Assembly: GCF_012911975.1 (NCBI RefSeq)
Contig: NZ_SMDQ01000024.1
Location: forward strand, 1 to 64,000
Direction of reading: 5' to 3'
Length of the DNA stretch: 64,000 nucleotides
From: Nodosilinea sp. P-1105
GTDB lineage: Bacteria > Cyanobacteriota > Cyanobacteriia > Phormidesmidales > Phormidesmidaceae
Position numbers and translations under genes: made by a program. Positions 9,446-21,100 of this stretch are shown here, piece after piece. Below the pieces are notes generated by a model, which saw only the letters and a list, made by a program, of their open reading frames with translations, was not told the origin of the DNA and made no database searches. Position 1 is the stretch's first letter; the number at the start of each line of letters is the position of its first letter.

Positions 9446-10132
9446 ATGAGCAAAAGATTAATCTATCGAGTAGATGAGGTAACCTTTGTACTCACACGAA
9501 GGCAACCCCCACAGATCATCGTCACGGCCCATGGCACGGTACCAACGACAGGTTGGCGCAATCCTGAGCTAATCCCCTATATCTATCTGGTGCCTCCAAC
9601 CGATGGGTTCCAGGACTTTTGTTTTGTTGCCGAGCCACCTGCTGAAATCGTGGCACCCACCCTGACATCGGTTGTGGCTACCTATACTATCGACCCCCTA
9701 TCGCCCCAGGGCGTGGGCACATCGCCCCAGGGTGTGGGCACATCGCCTCAAGATGTAGGTGCATCCCCTCAAGGTTTTGGCACATCACCCCTGGGCGTAG
9801 GCACATCGCCCGTGAGACCCTCTCAGCTCTGGGTGCGTGGCATTCGCGTACACGCCTCTTCCAACATGAAAGAGATCCCTATCGGCCAACTACCCGGTGA
9901 AGGGAGGGTATTTATCAAAGGCACCCTCACCGATGAAGGTGGCGAATGTCAAGCGCTTCGTACCGAAAGTGACGAACTTTATACCCTGGCGGGTGACCTG
10001 CAAGAAAAAGGTTTCAAAGTAGGCGATACCGTTTACGTTTTAGGCACTATTGTGCCCATTAGCTTCTGCATGCAGGGCACAACCATCACCATCGACTGGA
10101 TTGGCAAACAGCCATCTCTTTGCAGAGCATAA
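9446..10132 (+). CDS. DUF5818-like protein with SPQGVGT heptapeptide repeats
   Basis: This is a 228-aa soluble protein of unknown function, between the TcB-TcC and TcA genes of assembly A and on the same strand. Residues about 1-85 form an unrecognised N-terminal domain (HGTVPTTGWRNPELIPYIYL). Residues about 86-120 are five tandem copies of a seven-residue unit SPQGVGT. The C-terminal ~70 residues (IKGTLTDEGGECQALRTES, then LYTLAGDL and KVGDTVYVLGT) look like DUF5818. The position suggests a secreted or accessory factor for the toxin, but nothing shows its role. AAAGGGAAATCC lies just upstream of the ATG. There is no signal peptide. Confidence 0.7.
   Translation: MSKRLIYRVDEVTFVLTRRQPPQIIVTAHGTVPTTGWRNPELIPYIYLVPPTDGFQDFCFVAEPPAEIVAPTLTSVVATYTIDPLSPQGVGTSPQGVGTSPQDVGASPQGFGTSPLGVGTSPVRPSQLWVRGIRVHASSNMKEIPIGQLPGEGRVFIKGTLTDEGGECQALRTESDELYTLAGDLQEKGFKVGDTVYVLGTIVPISFCMQGTTITIDWIGKQPSLCRA
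9701..9805 (+). repeat. Five tandem 21-bp repeats in frame
   Basis: Five head-to-tail copies of a 21-bp unit starting TCGCCCCAGGG, diverging slightly in copies 3-5, encode SPQGVGT-type heptads. A sixth copy is broken off after TCGCCC. Confidence 0.9.
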
Positions 10133-10210
10133 CTCTGCTTTCAGCTACAGCACTTTCCTTTCTAACTCCAGCCCGCATTGAGGATGAAATGACGCCAGCC
10201 CAACCTAAAT

Positions 10211-10217
10211 TTAAGGA
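10211..10217 (+). promoter_or_regulatory. Ribosome binding site of the one-piece TcA gene
   Basis: TTAAGGAGTATTACC stands immediately before the ATG at 10226, with AAGGAG eight bases or so upstream. It is one of the best Shine-Dalgarno sites in the window and fixes the start. Confidence 0.7.
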
Positions 10218-10225
10218 GTATTACC

Positions 10226-13200
10226 ATGAGGCTCCAACGACGCTTCTCCGTAGGGCGACAGTCCCTCAGACATTGTCTGAAGGTCCTCTGTAAGCCTTTT
10301 GAAGAAGAAGATGAAGAACAAAAATTGATTGTCAAAGGCACAATTCGCTTTGCCGATCGCAGTCGTACCCTGAACCAGGTGACGGTTAAAGCGTTTGATA
10401 AAGGCATCCGAGACGAAGCGCTGTTGGGCGAAGCCGTTACCAGCGGGAATTACGAGATCGCTTACACCGTCGATCGGCTGAGTCGTCCTGATAAACAGCG
10501 GGCTGACTTATTGATTCGCGTCTTCGATCAACTGGGCGTTTTGCTGGGCACATCACCTATTCGCTTCAATGCTGGCCCTATCGAAACAATTGATTTAACC
10601 ATCGATCCTCAACAGGTTCCCCGACCGTCAGAGTTTGAGCTGGTCATACAGGCAATTACTCCTATTCTTCAGGACGTTCAACTGGCAGACTTGACGGATG
10701 AAGATGCTGCTTTTCTGGCCGAAAAAGTGCGCCTTGGCGATCAGCAATTTCCCCCAGAATTTTTCCAGGCCCTGCGGCAGGCAGCCCAAAATGCTCAGGT
10801 TACAAATCTTCCCATTGAGGTGTTCTACGGGTTTTATCGCGTGGGTCAACCCCAGCAGCTTGACGAACTTCTGGCCCAGCCCCTAGACACCCTTCGCCAA
10901 GCATTAGACACCGCCCTTGATACCAATAGAATTCCGCGTGCATTGGCAGACTCCCGCGATCAAATTATGGAGCGCCTGGAGCAACTTCAGATCGAACGGG
11001 ATGTGCTGAGAAACTACCAACTGGTAGGCCAACTGCTCAACCAGGATAACGACGAGCCTTTGGTTGGCTATACCGTCCAGGGGTTTGATCTGTCCTCCAC
11101 TCCCCCCGAAAAAGGCCTGGGCAGCGACATTACCAATCAAAATGGATTGTTTGTCATCGTCTACACGGCTCCCCCTCCCACCCCAACCGTAGACGATGTT
11201 GCCCAACGCATTATCCGGCTACAGATCTTCACCCCCCAATTTGAGGAAATCCACGTCACAGAAGTAGCTCTGTCCCTTGGACAGGAAGACATCGCTGAAA
11301 TCCGCATTCCTATTCCAGAGGTACCAGAGACACCTTCCCTCGACATTCGAGAGTTAGCCAATACCCTGAACCTGCAACTGGCTCCAGCCCTAGACTATTT
11401 TCTGGAAGATAACGCCATCTATACCCTGGCCGATATTCGCCAGGTCGGTGGTCTCAGCCAGCTAGAAGGGCTCCCCCTTTCCCCAAATCACCCGACCATT
11501 CAGACCCTGGATGCCCACGCCAAACTAGAACCCCTGTCTGCCGATGTACAGCTCAACGCCCAGTGGGTCGAAAATGGCTATACCAGCCCCACCGCGATCG
11601 CCCAGGCTCTGCGTACCGATTTTGTCAGCCTCTCCGCCGAAACCCTGGGGGACTTTAAAGCCGCTCAGCTACAGGTGAGCAGCCGGGCTCAAACCCAGTT
11701 CTTAAACAACGTTGTCACCGGACTGAGTGTTGAAACAGCAAACGGGCAGCCCCCTTCTATTCCACCCAGTGCCGCCGTCTCAAATCTGGTTGCAGATGTA
11801 TGCCGCTGCAAGAATTGCAGCTCTGCCGTCAGCCCAGCCGCGTATCTGGTCGATCTGCTGGACTACGCCATTGCCCATCTAAAACACAATAACTCGCCCA
11901 TCACACTACCGTTTCTCACCGAAACCTTCCATCAACCCTTTGGCCAATTGCCCGCCTCCTGTGCTTCCGCAGAAAACCAGGTGCCCCAGGTTCGTCTGGC
12001 CATTGAAGTGCTGCGGCGTTATCTCACGACCAACCCACCCGAATCGGGGCATTCGTTAGCCCTTGCGGAAGCAGCCTATAGCTTGGAAACCTATACAACC
12101 CTGCTGACCCAGTTGGGGGTCTCCTACGAAGACCTGCGCCAAGCTCAAAACGCCAGCGATAGCGATCGCCAGGCCCTGGCCACTCGCTTGGGAATCACCC
12201 TGGGATCGTCCCGCCCCGATGCGTTAGATACCCTGCTCTTGGAAGCCGATAGCATCACTGAGCACGCCCTGGAGCGCATCTTTGGCCTAGTAGACACTAC
12301 CCGCAACCCGTTATCTCAGGGAGCCAGGACTGGCGATGACCTCGACCAACTCGTCCAGTGGAAATTTACAGGCGTTGAATGGAGCCGTAACACCGACCGC
12401 AATGGTCAGATTTACCTCAGTCTGACTCAATCTGCTGCACCGGAATGGGTGGTAGAGGTTTACCGCGATCGCGATCGCACCCAGTTATTGTCCAGGGGGG
12501 CGGTTGAGAGCATGCGAGGAACGGTGACCCTGATCCCAGAAAACAATAGTGGCTTATCGGGTTATTTCCAAATTGATTACCAAGGGGACAGCTCAGACAT
12601 TGAAATTTCCGTACTGCCCCAGTTCCTGTCCTGGCAGCTCGATTATCTTCGTGCCCTGTGGCATCGGCAAGATTTTCCAGAAAATCCAACGGATTCAGAA
12701 CATCCCCTTATTGATCCTGACTTGATTGGCCCTGGCTATTTCCAAATGCCAGTGCCGGAGAACCCCGCCTACAGTCTCTGGCAAGCTCGACTAACTTGGG
12801 TGGATCAGCAATTGGCCAATCTCCAGGCCCTGCCTAGGACTCTGGATGGACTCAACGAAAGGGTGCAATCTGTGCTGACGGTTGACCCTGACGCTGTGAT
12901 TTCTCTGGAAACTCTGCTGAACTGGCGAACAGAATCCCAGGCAGGACAGGAAATTACAGAGGATTTGACTGCGGTCAATCTAACCTTGCCTGGGTTTACC
13001 TATCTGCTGAGAATCCATGATCTTCTGGTAGAAGATGCCCCTGTGCTTGATCCAGAATGGGCTGAAGTTCACGCCATTCTGGTGCAGGTGCAAAAGCTCC
13101 GCCAGTTTTCCCTCTGGCGTAACCAAGAACAGGCCCAGAACCTGAGCCTGAGCCCCGATCACTTCCGGGTTCCAGCCACCGATCCTACCCAGTTTCCACC

Positions 13201-16200
13201 CCCACCGCCGCCAGCATTACCAACCTGGCGGGCAACGGAGCGCGATCGCCGCAACTGGCTGAACACATTGCAAACCCGCATTGACCAGGAAGAAACGGTG
13301 ATCAGTGCTCTACATAACGTTGTCAGCACCGTTGAGGCAGAAACCTTACCCTCCCTGCGAGATGGCTTAGTTTTGGCAACTCCGGTAGCAGGGAAAAGCC
13401 TCGATACCAGGGCCAAACAACTGACCCGTCAGCTTTTAATCGATATGCACACCAGTGGGTGTCAACAGACCACCCGCACGGCTCAGGCGATCGCTACCCT
13501 ACAAAACCTGATCATGGGCCTTCGCACCGCCCAAATGCAAGACATCTATCCCGATCTCAAAGCAGACATCGACAATTTTGATGAAGAGTGGCAGTGGATT
13601 GGTTCCTACAACACCTGGCGATCGGCCATGTTGGTGTTTCTCTATCCTGAAAATGTCCTGCTTCCGAGCCTGCGTCAGCGTCAGACTCCGGCCTTTAAAG
13701 CGTTGGTCGAAAACCTGCGCTTAAATACTCGTCTTACGCCAGCCCAAGCCTGTATTGCTGCTAAAACCTATGCAGACTACTTCCAGGATATCTGCACACT
13801 CACGGTAGAAGCCTCTTGCCAGACCCGAACCCGCATTCATAAAGGAGAGAGCTGTCGCGATCGCTATGCCACAGACTATCGATCGCTGTTTTATATGTTT
13901 GGCCGAGGCGGTAAAACTAATGCCGTCTACTGGTCAGCCTACGATTCTACCGATGACTCTGGCTATGCCCAAACGTTCTGGGCTGCCGTCCCTGGGCTGA
14001 CGAACGTGCTGAATATTATTGGTGCCGTTCCCTATCAAACAAGTGCTAATGAGCGATTTATCTACTTGTTTGTCCGAACTCAAAAAGATAACAAAGAAGA
14101 CCTCGTTTTTACCAAATACAATCTGGAACAACAAATATGGGACAGTGAACCCACTGATCTTGATTTGCCCGAAAGTGCAACCGCGTTTACAGCTGTAATT
14201 GAACAGCGAGATGATGAACTGGTTCCTCCCTATGTTGTTGTTGGTCTTCAGGGTGGAAAAGTTTTCAGCCGTGGGCTAACAAGAGATGGAAATGGATGGG
14301 AAAGCTCAGACTTTGAATTAATTGTTGATCCAGCAATAGAAAGAAGAGCGCAAAGATCACCAGTCAGAACAGTACGTGGGGTCGTCACCTTTATTTTCCA
14401 AGGACAAGAGGGGGGAGGTTCATATTTGTTTGTTGAAAGAGTTGACGGAAATATAGAAGTAGGGCTCTTTATTAAGAAACCAGATAATACTATAACCGTT
14501 TGGTTCAGTGTCGGCTTTGGCACATGGGTTGGAACACTGTATTACAGCAGACTTGTTTACCTCTTCTTAAGAACTGCAGCAGGTATTCAATATGGTGAGG
14601 CAAACGACTTTCTCGCCGGAAGAGGGCTTCCATTCAGAAATCTTAGTAGGCTAGCTCGAATTGCAGTACACTGCGGTCAGTCATCCGGCCACTCTGGTAA
14701 ACTGCTTGTTTATAATGAACACCTTAGTTCTTCTGGTCTTTATCGAGCTGTCTTTACAAGAGAATCTCGTGGGAGACTAACAGAATCTTTGCGAAAGCGT
14801 ATTACTCCGCTATGCGCTGGTCCTTTTGATATCCCCGAGCGAATTCCTGACGAGAAGCGTCAATTTCGACGTGGAGCAATTCAGATAATCTTTATGAATA
14901 ATGCAAATGCGCCACGATCACACTTAACCTACCTGGAAGAAGCCTATTACTTTGTGCCCATTCACCTGGCACTCCAACTCCAATCCCGTGGACACTATAC
15001 CTCTTCCCTAGATTGGTTCCGTACCGTTTACGACTACAGCTTGCCCATCGATCAGCGCAAAATTTATTATGGATTAACGCTGGAAGAATCCCTGTCAGCC
15101 ATTTACCAACGCATTGAGGACTGGTTGCTCGATCCTCTCAATCCCCATGCGATCGCGGCTACCCGTGCCAACACCTATACCCGGTTTACACTGCTATCGC
15201 TGATTCGCTGTTTCCTGGAATTTGCCGATTCAGAGTTTGCCCGAGACACGGCTGAGTCGCTACCCCAAGCCCGCACGCTCTATCTATCAGCATTAGACCT
15301 ACTAAAGTTGCCAGAGCTCAATCAAGCCCTGGACTCCTGTGATCAGATCGTCCTCACCCTGGATCTAGAGACTACCCAGACCCAATGGCGACCGGTTTTG
15401 GCACAACTTAAACATGAGCTGCTGGCGATTGAGCATTCCAGCCTCTTACAGGCAACCGTTCAAGAGGTTCAGGCTATCTTGCACGCCGACGAACCCTTTG
15501 AAACCCGCTTTGCCAATGCCTACAGACGGGTAGCCCAGGCTCGCGCTTTCCAACCAGCGGCTTCCACAACGGGTCAGATTTTGACCGCAAAACCCCAAAG
15601 ACTGGCCCAAGCTCATACCACCCTGCTGACTCAACCAGTAGTGACACAAGCCATTGCCCAAATGGGTGCCGTTGCCAGTCAAGATTACCTGCAAACCGTA
15701 TCAGTCATCTCTGGCATCGATCGCGTCACCCTGGAGACGCGAAAGGTTGAACTGCCCTGGTTACGACAACCCCTGCAACCGGTCATGCTCCAGTCAAATT
15801 TAGCCATTGCCCCCCAAGATGGCAGCACGATCGCCCTTCCTAGCCAGCCACCTGCACCGACTCATCTCAATACCCTGAGTCTGCTGGCTCGCAGTGCCCC
15901 TCTCCAGGCTGTTCAACTCACCCAAAAGTTTACCCACTACCTTCCCACCCCCACCTACGGCTTTTGCATTGCCCCCAATCCCGTCCTTGAGTCCCTGCGC
16001 TTGCAGACAGAGCTAAATCTCTACAAACTACGCACCTGCCGCAATATTGCGGGGGTAGAGCGGCAAGTAGAACCCTATGCAGCCCCTACAGATCTGAGCG
16101 GCTTACCGCAAATTGGCGCAGGGGGGCAACTTGTGCTTCCTGGCACTGTTACCTTCCAACCGACCCCCTATCGGTATGCGGTGCTGGTCGATCGCGCTAA

Positions 16201-18067
16201 GCAGTTGGTGCAGCTTGCTGCCCAGATGGAAGCTGCTCTGTTATCGGCAATTGAAAAGCGCGATGCGGAGTTTTTCAACCTGCTCAAGGCCCGGCAAGAG
16301 ATCCAACTCACTCGTGCTGGTGTGAGACTGAGAGATTTGCAGGTGAATGAGGCAGAGAGTGGCGTCAGATTGGCTGAGCTTCAAAGAGATCGGAGTCAAA
16401 TTCAGCAAAACCACTATAACGATTTAATCAATGAGGGATTGAACGTCTATGAAATAATATCACTTGCATTGTTAGGCAGATCTCTTCTGGCACCTGATAG
16501 TGTCAGCCTCAGCGTAGGTCTTACGGGGCCAAGCGTTAGTGTTAGTTACAGTCCAAGTGGTAAACTCCAAACTTTATCAAATATCTTTTCAACTCTTGCT
16601 AGCTACGAAAGACGCAAACAAGAATGGAGATTCCAGCTTGACTTAGCTCGACAAGATATTCGCATTGGCAACCAACAAATCAGAATTGCGCAGGATCGAG
16701 TTCGCATTGTCGGGCAAGAACGCACCATCGCTCTGATCCAGGCAGACAATGCGGAAGACGTAGTTGACTTTTTAGCCAATAAGTTCACTAACGTTGAACT
16801 CTACGACTGGATGAGCAATATCTTGGAGCGAGCCTATGCTTTCTTCCTACAGCAAGCGACCGCCATGGCAAAACTGGCTGAGGGGCAACTCGCCTTTGAA
16901 CGGCAGCAAACGCCTCCTCCCTTTATCCAGCCCGACTATTGGGAGGCTCCCTCTGATAGTGCAATTGTTGCTCAAAACGGTAATGCACCTGACCGCCGGG
17001 GTCTAACAGGGTCTACTCGCCTACAGCAGGATCTCTATGAATTAGATCAGTACGCCTTCACCACCAATCAACGTAAGCTACAAATCACTAAAACCATATC
17101 CCTAGCTCGCTTATCACCCGCCGAATTCCAACAGTTCCGCGAAACTGGCATCATGCCCTTCGCAACGCCCATGGAATTGTTCGATCGTGATTTCCCCGGC
17201 CACTATTTACGCTTAATCAGGCGGGTAAGTGTTTCAGTGATCGCTTTAATTCCCCCCACTGAGGGCATTCGGGCCACCTTATTAAATGCAGGTCTTTCCC
17301 GTGTGGTAGTCGGGGGTACTGTTTTTCAAACAACAGTTATTCGTCGCGATCCAGAATCAGTTGCCTTGAGTTCGCCCACTAACGCCACTGGTCTATTTGA
17401 CCTGGAACCCCAACCCGAACTGCTCTTTCCCTTCGAGGGCATCGGTGTTGATACCCAATGGGAATTTCAGATGCCAAAAGCCGCGAACCTCTTTGACTAC
17501 ACCACCATCGCCGATGTTCTCGTCACCATTGAGTACACAGCCCTCAATAGTTTCACCTACCGTCAGCAAGTCATTCGTGACCTACCTGCTGACCTCAGTA
17601 GCGATCGGCCCTTCAGCTTCCGCAACGAACTGGCCGACCAGTGGTACGACCTCAACAATCCAGACCAAACCACGACCCCCATGGCCGTCCGCTTCCAAAC
17701 TCGTCGAGAAGACTTCCCTGCCAATATTCAAGATCCTAGAATTCAGCAAGTTGTCCTTTACTTTGTGCGTGAAGCAGGGGCCACACTTGAGATACCAGTG
17801 TCTCACCTACACTTCACTGAGACCAATGCAGCAACAAGTGTTGGTGGCAGCGCAACCTCAATCGACGGCATCATCAGCACACGCCGAGGCAATGCCCCAA
17901 GCTGGATAGAGATAATTGGCAAATCACCCGTTGGTGAATGGGAGTTAGCCCTGCTCGACAATCTCGCCGATGGTCGTCAGCCCAAAGACCTATTTGAGAA
18001 TGAAGCCATTGAAGACATTCTGTTGGTTATCACTTACCAGGGGCAACTTTCTCCATGGTCAGGCTAA
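10226..18067 (+). CDS. Tc toxin subunit A, single-chain (TcA)
   Basis: TcA forms the pentameric bell that binds the target cell and injects the TcC toxin through a central needle. Two beta-sandwich, carboxypeptidase-regulatory-like domains lie near the N-terminus (about residues 30-130 and 265-375). The VRP1 signature CRCKNCSSAVSPAAYLVDLL is near residue 525. The neuraminidase-like and receptor-binding zone covers about 1180-1560. The coiled-coil pore region, rich in E, Q and R helices, is about 2000-2230. The TcB-binding end follows (ELFDRDFPGHYLRLIRR near 2313). At 2613 aa it matches full-length TcA proteins. It completes assembly A with the split TcB-TcC gene. The receptor-binding stretch 14230-14900 is visibly AT-richer than its surroundings. 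No signal peptide is seen, as in other Tc toxins. Confidence 0.92.
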   Translation: MRLQRRFSVGRQSLRHCLKVLCKPFEEEDEEQKLIVKGTIRFADRSRTLNQVTVKAFDKGIRDEALLGEAVTSGNYEIAYTVDRLSRPDKQRADLLIRVFDQLGVLLGTSPIRFNAGPIETIDLTIDPQQVPRPSEFELVIQAITPILQDVQLADLTDEDAAFLAEKVRLGDQQFPPEFFQALRQAAQNAQVTNLPIEVFYGFYRVGQPQQLDELLAQPLDTLRQALDTALDTNRIPRALADSRDQIMERLEQLQIERDVLRNYQLVGQLLNQDNDEPLVGYTVQGFDLSSTPPEKGLGSDITNQNGLFVIVYTAPPPTPTVDDVAQRIIRLQIFTPQFEEIHVTEVALSLGQEDIAEIRIPIPEVPETPSLDIRELANTLNLQLAPALDYFLEDNAIYTLADIRQVGGLSQLEGLPLSPNHPTIQTLDAHAKLEPLSADVQLNAQWVENGYTSPTAIAQALRTDFVSLSAETLGDFKAAQLQVSSRAQTQFLNNVVTGLSVETANGQPPSIPPSAAVSNLVADVCRCKNCSSAVSPAAYLVDLLDYAIAHLKHNNSPITLPFLTETFHQPFGQLPASCASAENQVPQVRLAIEVLRRYLTTNPPESGHSLALAEAAYSLETYTTLLTQLGVSYEDLRQAQNASDSDRQALATRLGITLGSSRPDALDTLLLEADSITEHALERIFGLVDTTRNPLSQGARTGDDLDQLVQWKFTGVEWSRNTDRNGQIYLSLTQSAAPEWVVEVYRDRDRTQLLSRGAVESMRGTVTLIPENNSGLSGYFQIDYQGDSSDIEISVLPQFLSWQLDYLRALWHRQDFPENPTDSEHPLIDPDLIGPGYFQMPVPENPAYSLWQARLTWVDQQLANLQALPRTLDGLNERVQSVLTVDPDAVISLETLLNWRTESQAGQEITEDLTAVNLTLPGFTYLLRIHDLLVEDAPVLDPEWAEVHAILVQVQKLRQFSLWRNQEQAQNLSLSPDHFRVPATDPTQFPPPPPPALPTWRATERDRRNWLNTLQTRIDQEETVISALHNVVSTVEAETLPSLRDGLVLATPVAGKSLDTRAKQLTRQLLIDMHTSGCQQTTRTAQAIATLQNLIMGLRTAQMQDIYPDLKADIDNFDEEWQWIGSYNTWRSAMLVFLYPENVLLPSLRQRQTPAFKALVENLRLNTRLTPAQACIAAKTYADYFQDICTLTVEASCQTRTRIHKGESCRDRYATDYRSLFYMFGRGGKTNAVYWSAYDSTDDSGYAQTFWAAVPGLTNVLNIIGAVPYQTSANERFIYLFVRTQKDNKEDLVFTKYNLEQQIWDSEPTDLDLPESATAFTAVIEQRDDELVPPYVVVGLQGGKVFSRGLTRDGNGWESSDFELIVDPAIERRAQRSPVRTVRGVVTFIFQGQEGGGSYLFVERVDGNIEVGLFIKKPDNTITVWFSVGFGTWVGTLYYSRLVYLFLRTAAGIQYGEANDFLAGRGLPFRNLSRLARIAVHCGQSSGHSGKLLVYNEHLSSSGLYRAVFTRESRGRLTESLRKRITPLCAGPFDIPERIPDEKRQFRRGAIQIIFMNNANAPRSHLTYLEEAYYFVPIHLALQLQSRGHYTSSLDWFRTVYDYSLPIDQRKIYYGLTLEESLSAIYQRIEDWLLDPLNPHAIAATRANTYTRFTLLSLIRCFLEFADSEFARDTAESLPQARTLYLSALDLLKLPELNQALDSCDQIVLTLDLETTQTQWRPVLAQLKHELLAIEHSSLLQATVQEVQAILHADEPFETRFANAYRRVAQARAFQPAASTTGQILTAKPQRLAQAHTTLLTQPVVTQAIAQMGAVASQDYLQTVSVISGIDRVTLETRKVELPWLRQPLQPVMLQSNLAIAPQDGSTIALPSQPPAPTHLNTLSLLARSAPLQAVQLTQKFTHYLPTPTYGFCIAPNPVLESLRLQTELNLYKLRTCRNIAGVERQVEPYAAPTDLSGLPQIGAGGQLVLPGTVTFQPTPYRYAVLVDRAKQLVQLAAQMEAALLSAIEKRDAEFFNLLKARQEIQLTRAGVRLRDLQVNEAESGVRLAELQRDRSQIQQNHYNDLINEGLNVYEIISLALLGRSLLAPDSVSLSVGLTGPSVSVSYSPSGKLQTLSNIFSTLASYERRKQEWRFQLDLARQDIRIGNQQIRIAQDRVRIVGQERTIALIQADNAEDVVDFLANKFTNVELYDWMSNILERAYAFFLQQATAMAKLAEGQLAFERQQTPPPFIQPDYWEAPSDSAIVAQNGNAPDRRGLTGSTRLQQDLYELDQYAFTTNQRKLQITKTISLARLSPAEFQQFRETGIMPFATPMELFDRDFPGHYLRLIRRVSVSVIALIPPTEGIRATLLNAGLSRVVVGGTVFQTTVIRRDPESVALSSPTNATGLFDLEPQPELLFPFEGIGVDTQWEFQMPKAANLFDYTTIADVLVTIEYTALNSFTYRQQVIRDLPADLSSDRPFSFRNELADQWYDLNNPDQTTTPMAVRFQTRREDFPANIQDPRIQQVVLYFVREAGATLEIPVSHLHFTETNAATSVGGSATSIDGIISTRRGNAPSWIEIIGKSPVGEWELALLDNLADGRQPKDLFENEAIEDILLVITYQGQLSPWSG

Positions 18068-18121
18068 ATCTTAGCTCAATGGTATCCTGCCTTACATTTA
18101 GCCCAGGGCAGCAGGAATGCA

Positions 18122-21100
18122 TTACTCCTCCTGCTGCCAAACCTGCTCCTCACAAACCCGTCGTGCCCCCCTGGCCGCCTCCGGGTCAAAGCTTTTGTCT
18201 GGCTCCCGAAACACAAAGTGATTTCGCAACTGATTACAAGCCGCCCGCAACCAACCCTGCCAAGATCCTTCCCATACCCATATTGTGCCGTCCTCGCCAA
18301 CGCTTACCAGAGTTTGGCCATCTGGGGTTACAGCTAATGAGTCAACCCGATGTTTAGAAAAAGGTTGGCCAATGGGAGTACCGTCCCGGTTCCACAGCCG
18401 CATGGTGCCATCTACCCCGCCACTGACAATGGTTTGACCATCTGCAGTAATTCTCACAGAATGAACTTTTCTCGAACCCCGCGCAAATAAATAACCTTGA
18501 AAAGGCTGGCCAATAGGAGTCCCATCCCGATTCCATAACCGCACTGTGCCATCATTTCCTCCGCTGACAATGGTTTGACCATCGGGAGTAATATCTACTG
18601 AATAAACTCCTACCTCATGCCCTTCAAAGGGTTGGCCAATGGGAGTACCATCATCAGTCCATAATCGCACGCTTTTATCCGCCCCTCCACTGACAATGGT
18701 CTGACCGTCCGGTGTGATCGCTACTGCTTGCACTCCCAGGTGAGTAAAAGCCTCACTAATGGGTTCTCCTTCCCGACTCCAGACCTGTACTGCGCTGTCC
18801 TCAACTGCTTCGCTAATGCGGACAATCCTCTGACCATCTTCGGTTACCGCTATCGTATTGATACTTCCCCGGTGGGCTAAAAGAGGATGAGGTTCGACAG
18901 ATGGGTCAATCTGGATTCCATCCCTATCCCACACTCGCTCAGTGCCATCCCACCATGTGCTGACGGTTTGGCCATCAGCACTCACCCACACCGGGATTCC
19001 TCTTTCTACTTGATCTCTAAAGGGTTTGCCAATGGGAAGGGCTTCCCGATTCCAGAGCCGCACAGTGCCATCTCCACCACTACTAATAATGGTTTGGCCA
19101 TCCGCAGTCACTGCCACCGAGCTGACCCCCTCTGAATGACCTGGTAGCGGTTGACCAATACTGCTGCTACTGCTGCCATCCCGGCTCCAGAGCCGCACAG
19201 TGCCATCTTCACCTCCACTAACAATGGTTTGGCCATCCGCAGTCACTGCCACTGAACTGACCGATGCTGCATGACCTGGTAAGGGTTGACCAATAGGGCT
19301 GCCATCCCGGTTCCAGAGCCGCACAGTGCCATCTGCCCCTCCACTAACAATGGTTTGGCCATCCGCAGTCACTGTCACTGAACTGACCGATGCTGCATGA
19401 CCTGGTAAGGGTTGACCAATGAGGCTGCCATCCTGGCTCCACAATCGCACAGTGCCATCTCCATCTCCACTGACAATAGTTTGACCGTCTGGAGTAATCG
19501 CAATTGAGGTGACTTCGCCCGAATGGCCTTGAAAGGGTTGTCCGATCGCTTTACCGTCCTGATTCAATACCCGTACTGTACTTCTAGAAGAGCGACCACC
19601 AACGGTACGATCAGCAACGCCAACGGCACGACCACCAACGACAGTAGTTTGGCCGTCTGGGGTGATCGCCACCGACTCAGCTGTCAGTAAACCCGCTTGC
19701 AAAAGTTGGTCAATTGCTTCGCCATCCTGATTCAACCACCGTACTGGATTGGCACGAGAACTATCACCAACGACAATGGTTTGGCCGTCTGAGGTGATCG
19801 CCACCGAGTTAACTCTCGATGAACCCGTTTGCAAGGGTTGACCAATGGGTCTGCCATCCTGATTCCACAGCCGCACAGTACCGTCATGATTGCCTCCGGT
19901 AACAATAGTTTGACCATCCGGAGTGACTGCCATTGCACTCACGCCTTCCCGATGGGCCAAGAACGAATTGCGCTCTCTGACGGTTTGCACCGCATGCAGT
20001 AGGCTATCGTCCACGGCAGCAAACACTTCAGAAACATTGCCCTGGCGGCTTTCTCCAGTTGCTTGGATCGCTAAAACCATGCCATCCACTTGGCGAGATG
20101 GAATCGAAAGTAACGACTTAGCTGTAGCAGCTTGACCTCTCAATCTGGCGATTTTGGCAATTCGCACCTGCCTTTCAGCCAAAGCCTGTTGCTGCCGAGC
20201 ATAAACCGCAAAGCTGCTCACAAGCAGCAGCGCCCCCGACAGCGTGGCAATAATCGGCATTGCCGGTTTCAACCGCTGCCACAAACTTTCTGGCAAATGC
20301 TCTCGAACCCACCGTCGGTCAAACACCTGTCGATAAATCAAATTCCGAACCAGCAGCACCCTACCCTGGCGCTTCACCAAACCCGACAGCTTCAGATGTG
20401 ACTTCACCAGCGACTGCTCTTCATCCACCACTGGTGGTTTCCCCCGCCGCACCTGGCGATAGGTCTCCAGCAACGCCCCCAGTTCCGGTGCCCGCTTGGT
20501 CAACATGTCACGGACAAACTGCAAGTTGTTGTCTCGCTCGCTGTGTTCGCCCAAAAACGTGTGTTCTACCAGCCGCCCCACCTTCGCTCCACTCCAGGTT
20601 TCGTCCTCAGCCTGGGCCATTTCCTGACACAGCCGCTGGGTCAGATAGGGGTGCCCTCCCGTCCACTGCAGCACCCAGGCCATCGTTTGTTCGGCCATAT
20701 CTCCGGTGAGTCCCAACCCGACAGCGAGCGGTAAAGCCTCACTCAGGGTAAAGTCTTGCAGGTCTACCCGCTGGCCAATGTTAAACGGGGTACGGCGGGG
20801 ATCGCGAATTAAATCACTTGGGGTAGCGACCCCAATCAGCACGAAAGACAGTCGCTGAAATTCTGGGATCTGTGCCCGAGAGACGTACAGGTAGCGAATT
20901 GCGGTGAAAAAGTCGTCGGTAAAGTCGAGGCTGAGGGTCGAGTCAATCTCATCGACAAAGATAACCAGGGGCTCAGGAATTTCGGCCAGCAATACCCGCT
21001 CAAAAAACAGGGTCAACCGCTGAGAAACCCCCAAGTGGTGGTGAGCCTGCCACCAGCTCACCACGTCAGTATCGAGAACCAGCTGATCTTCCAGCTTCAC

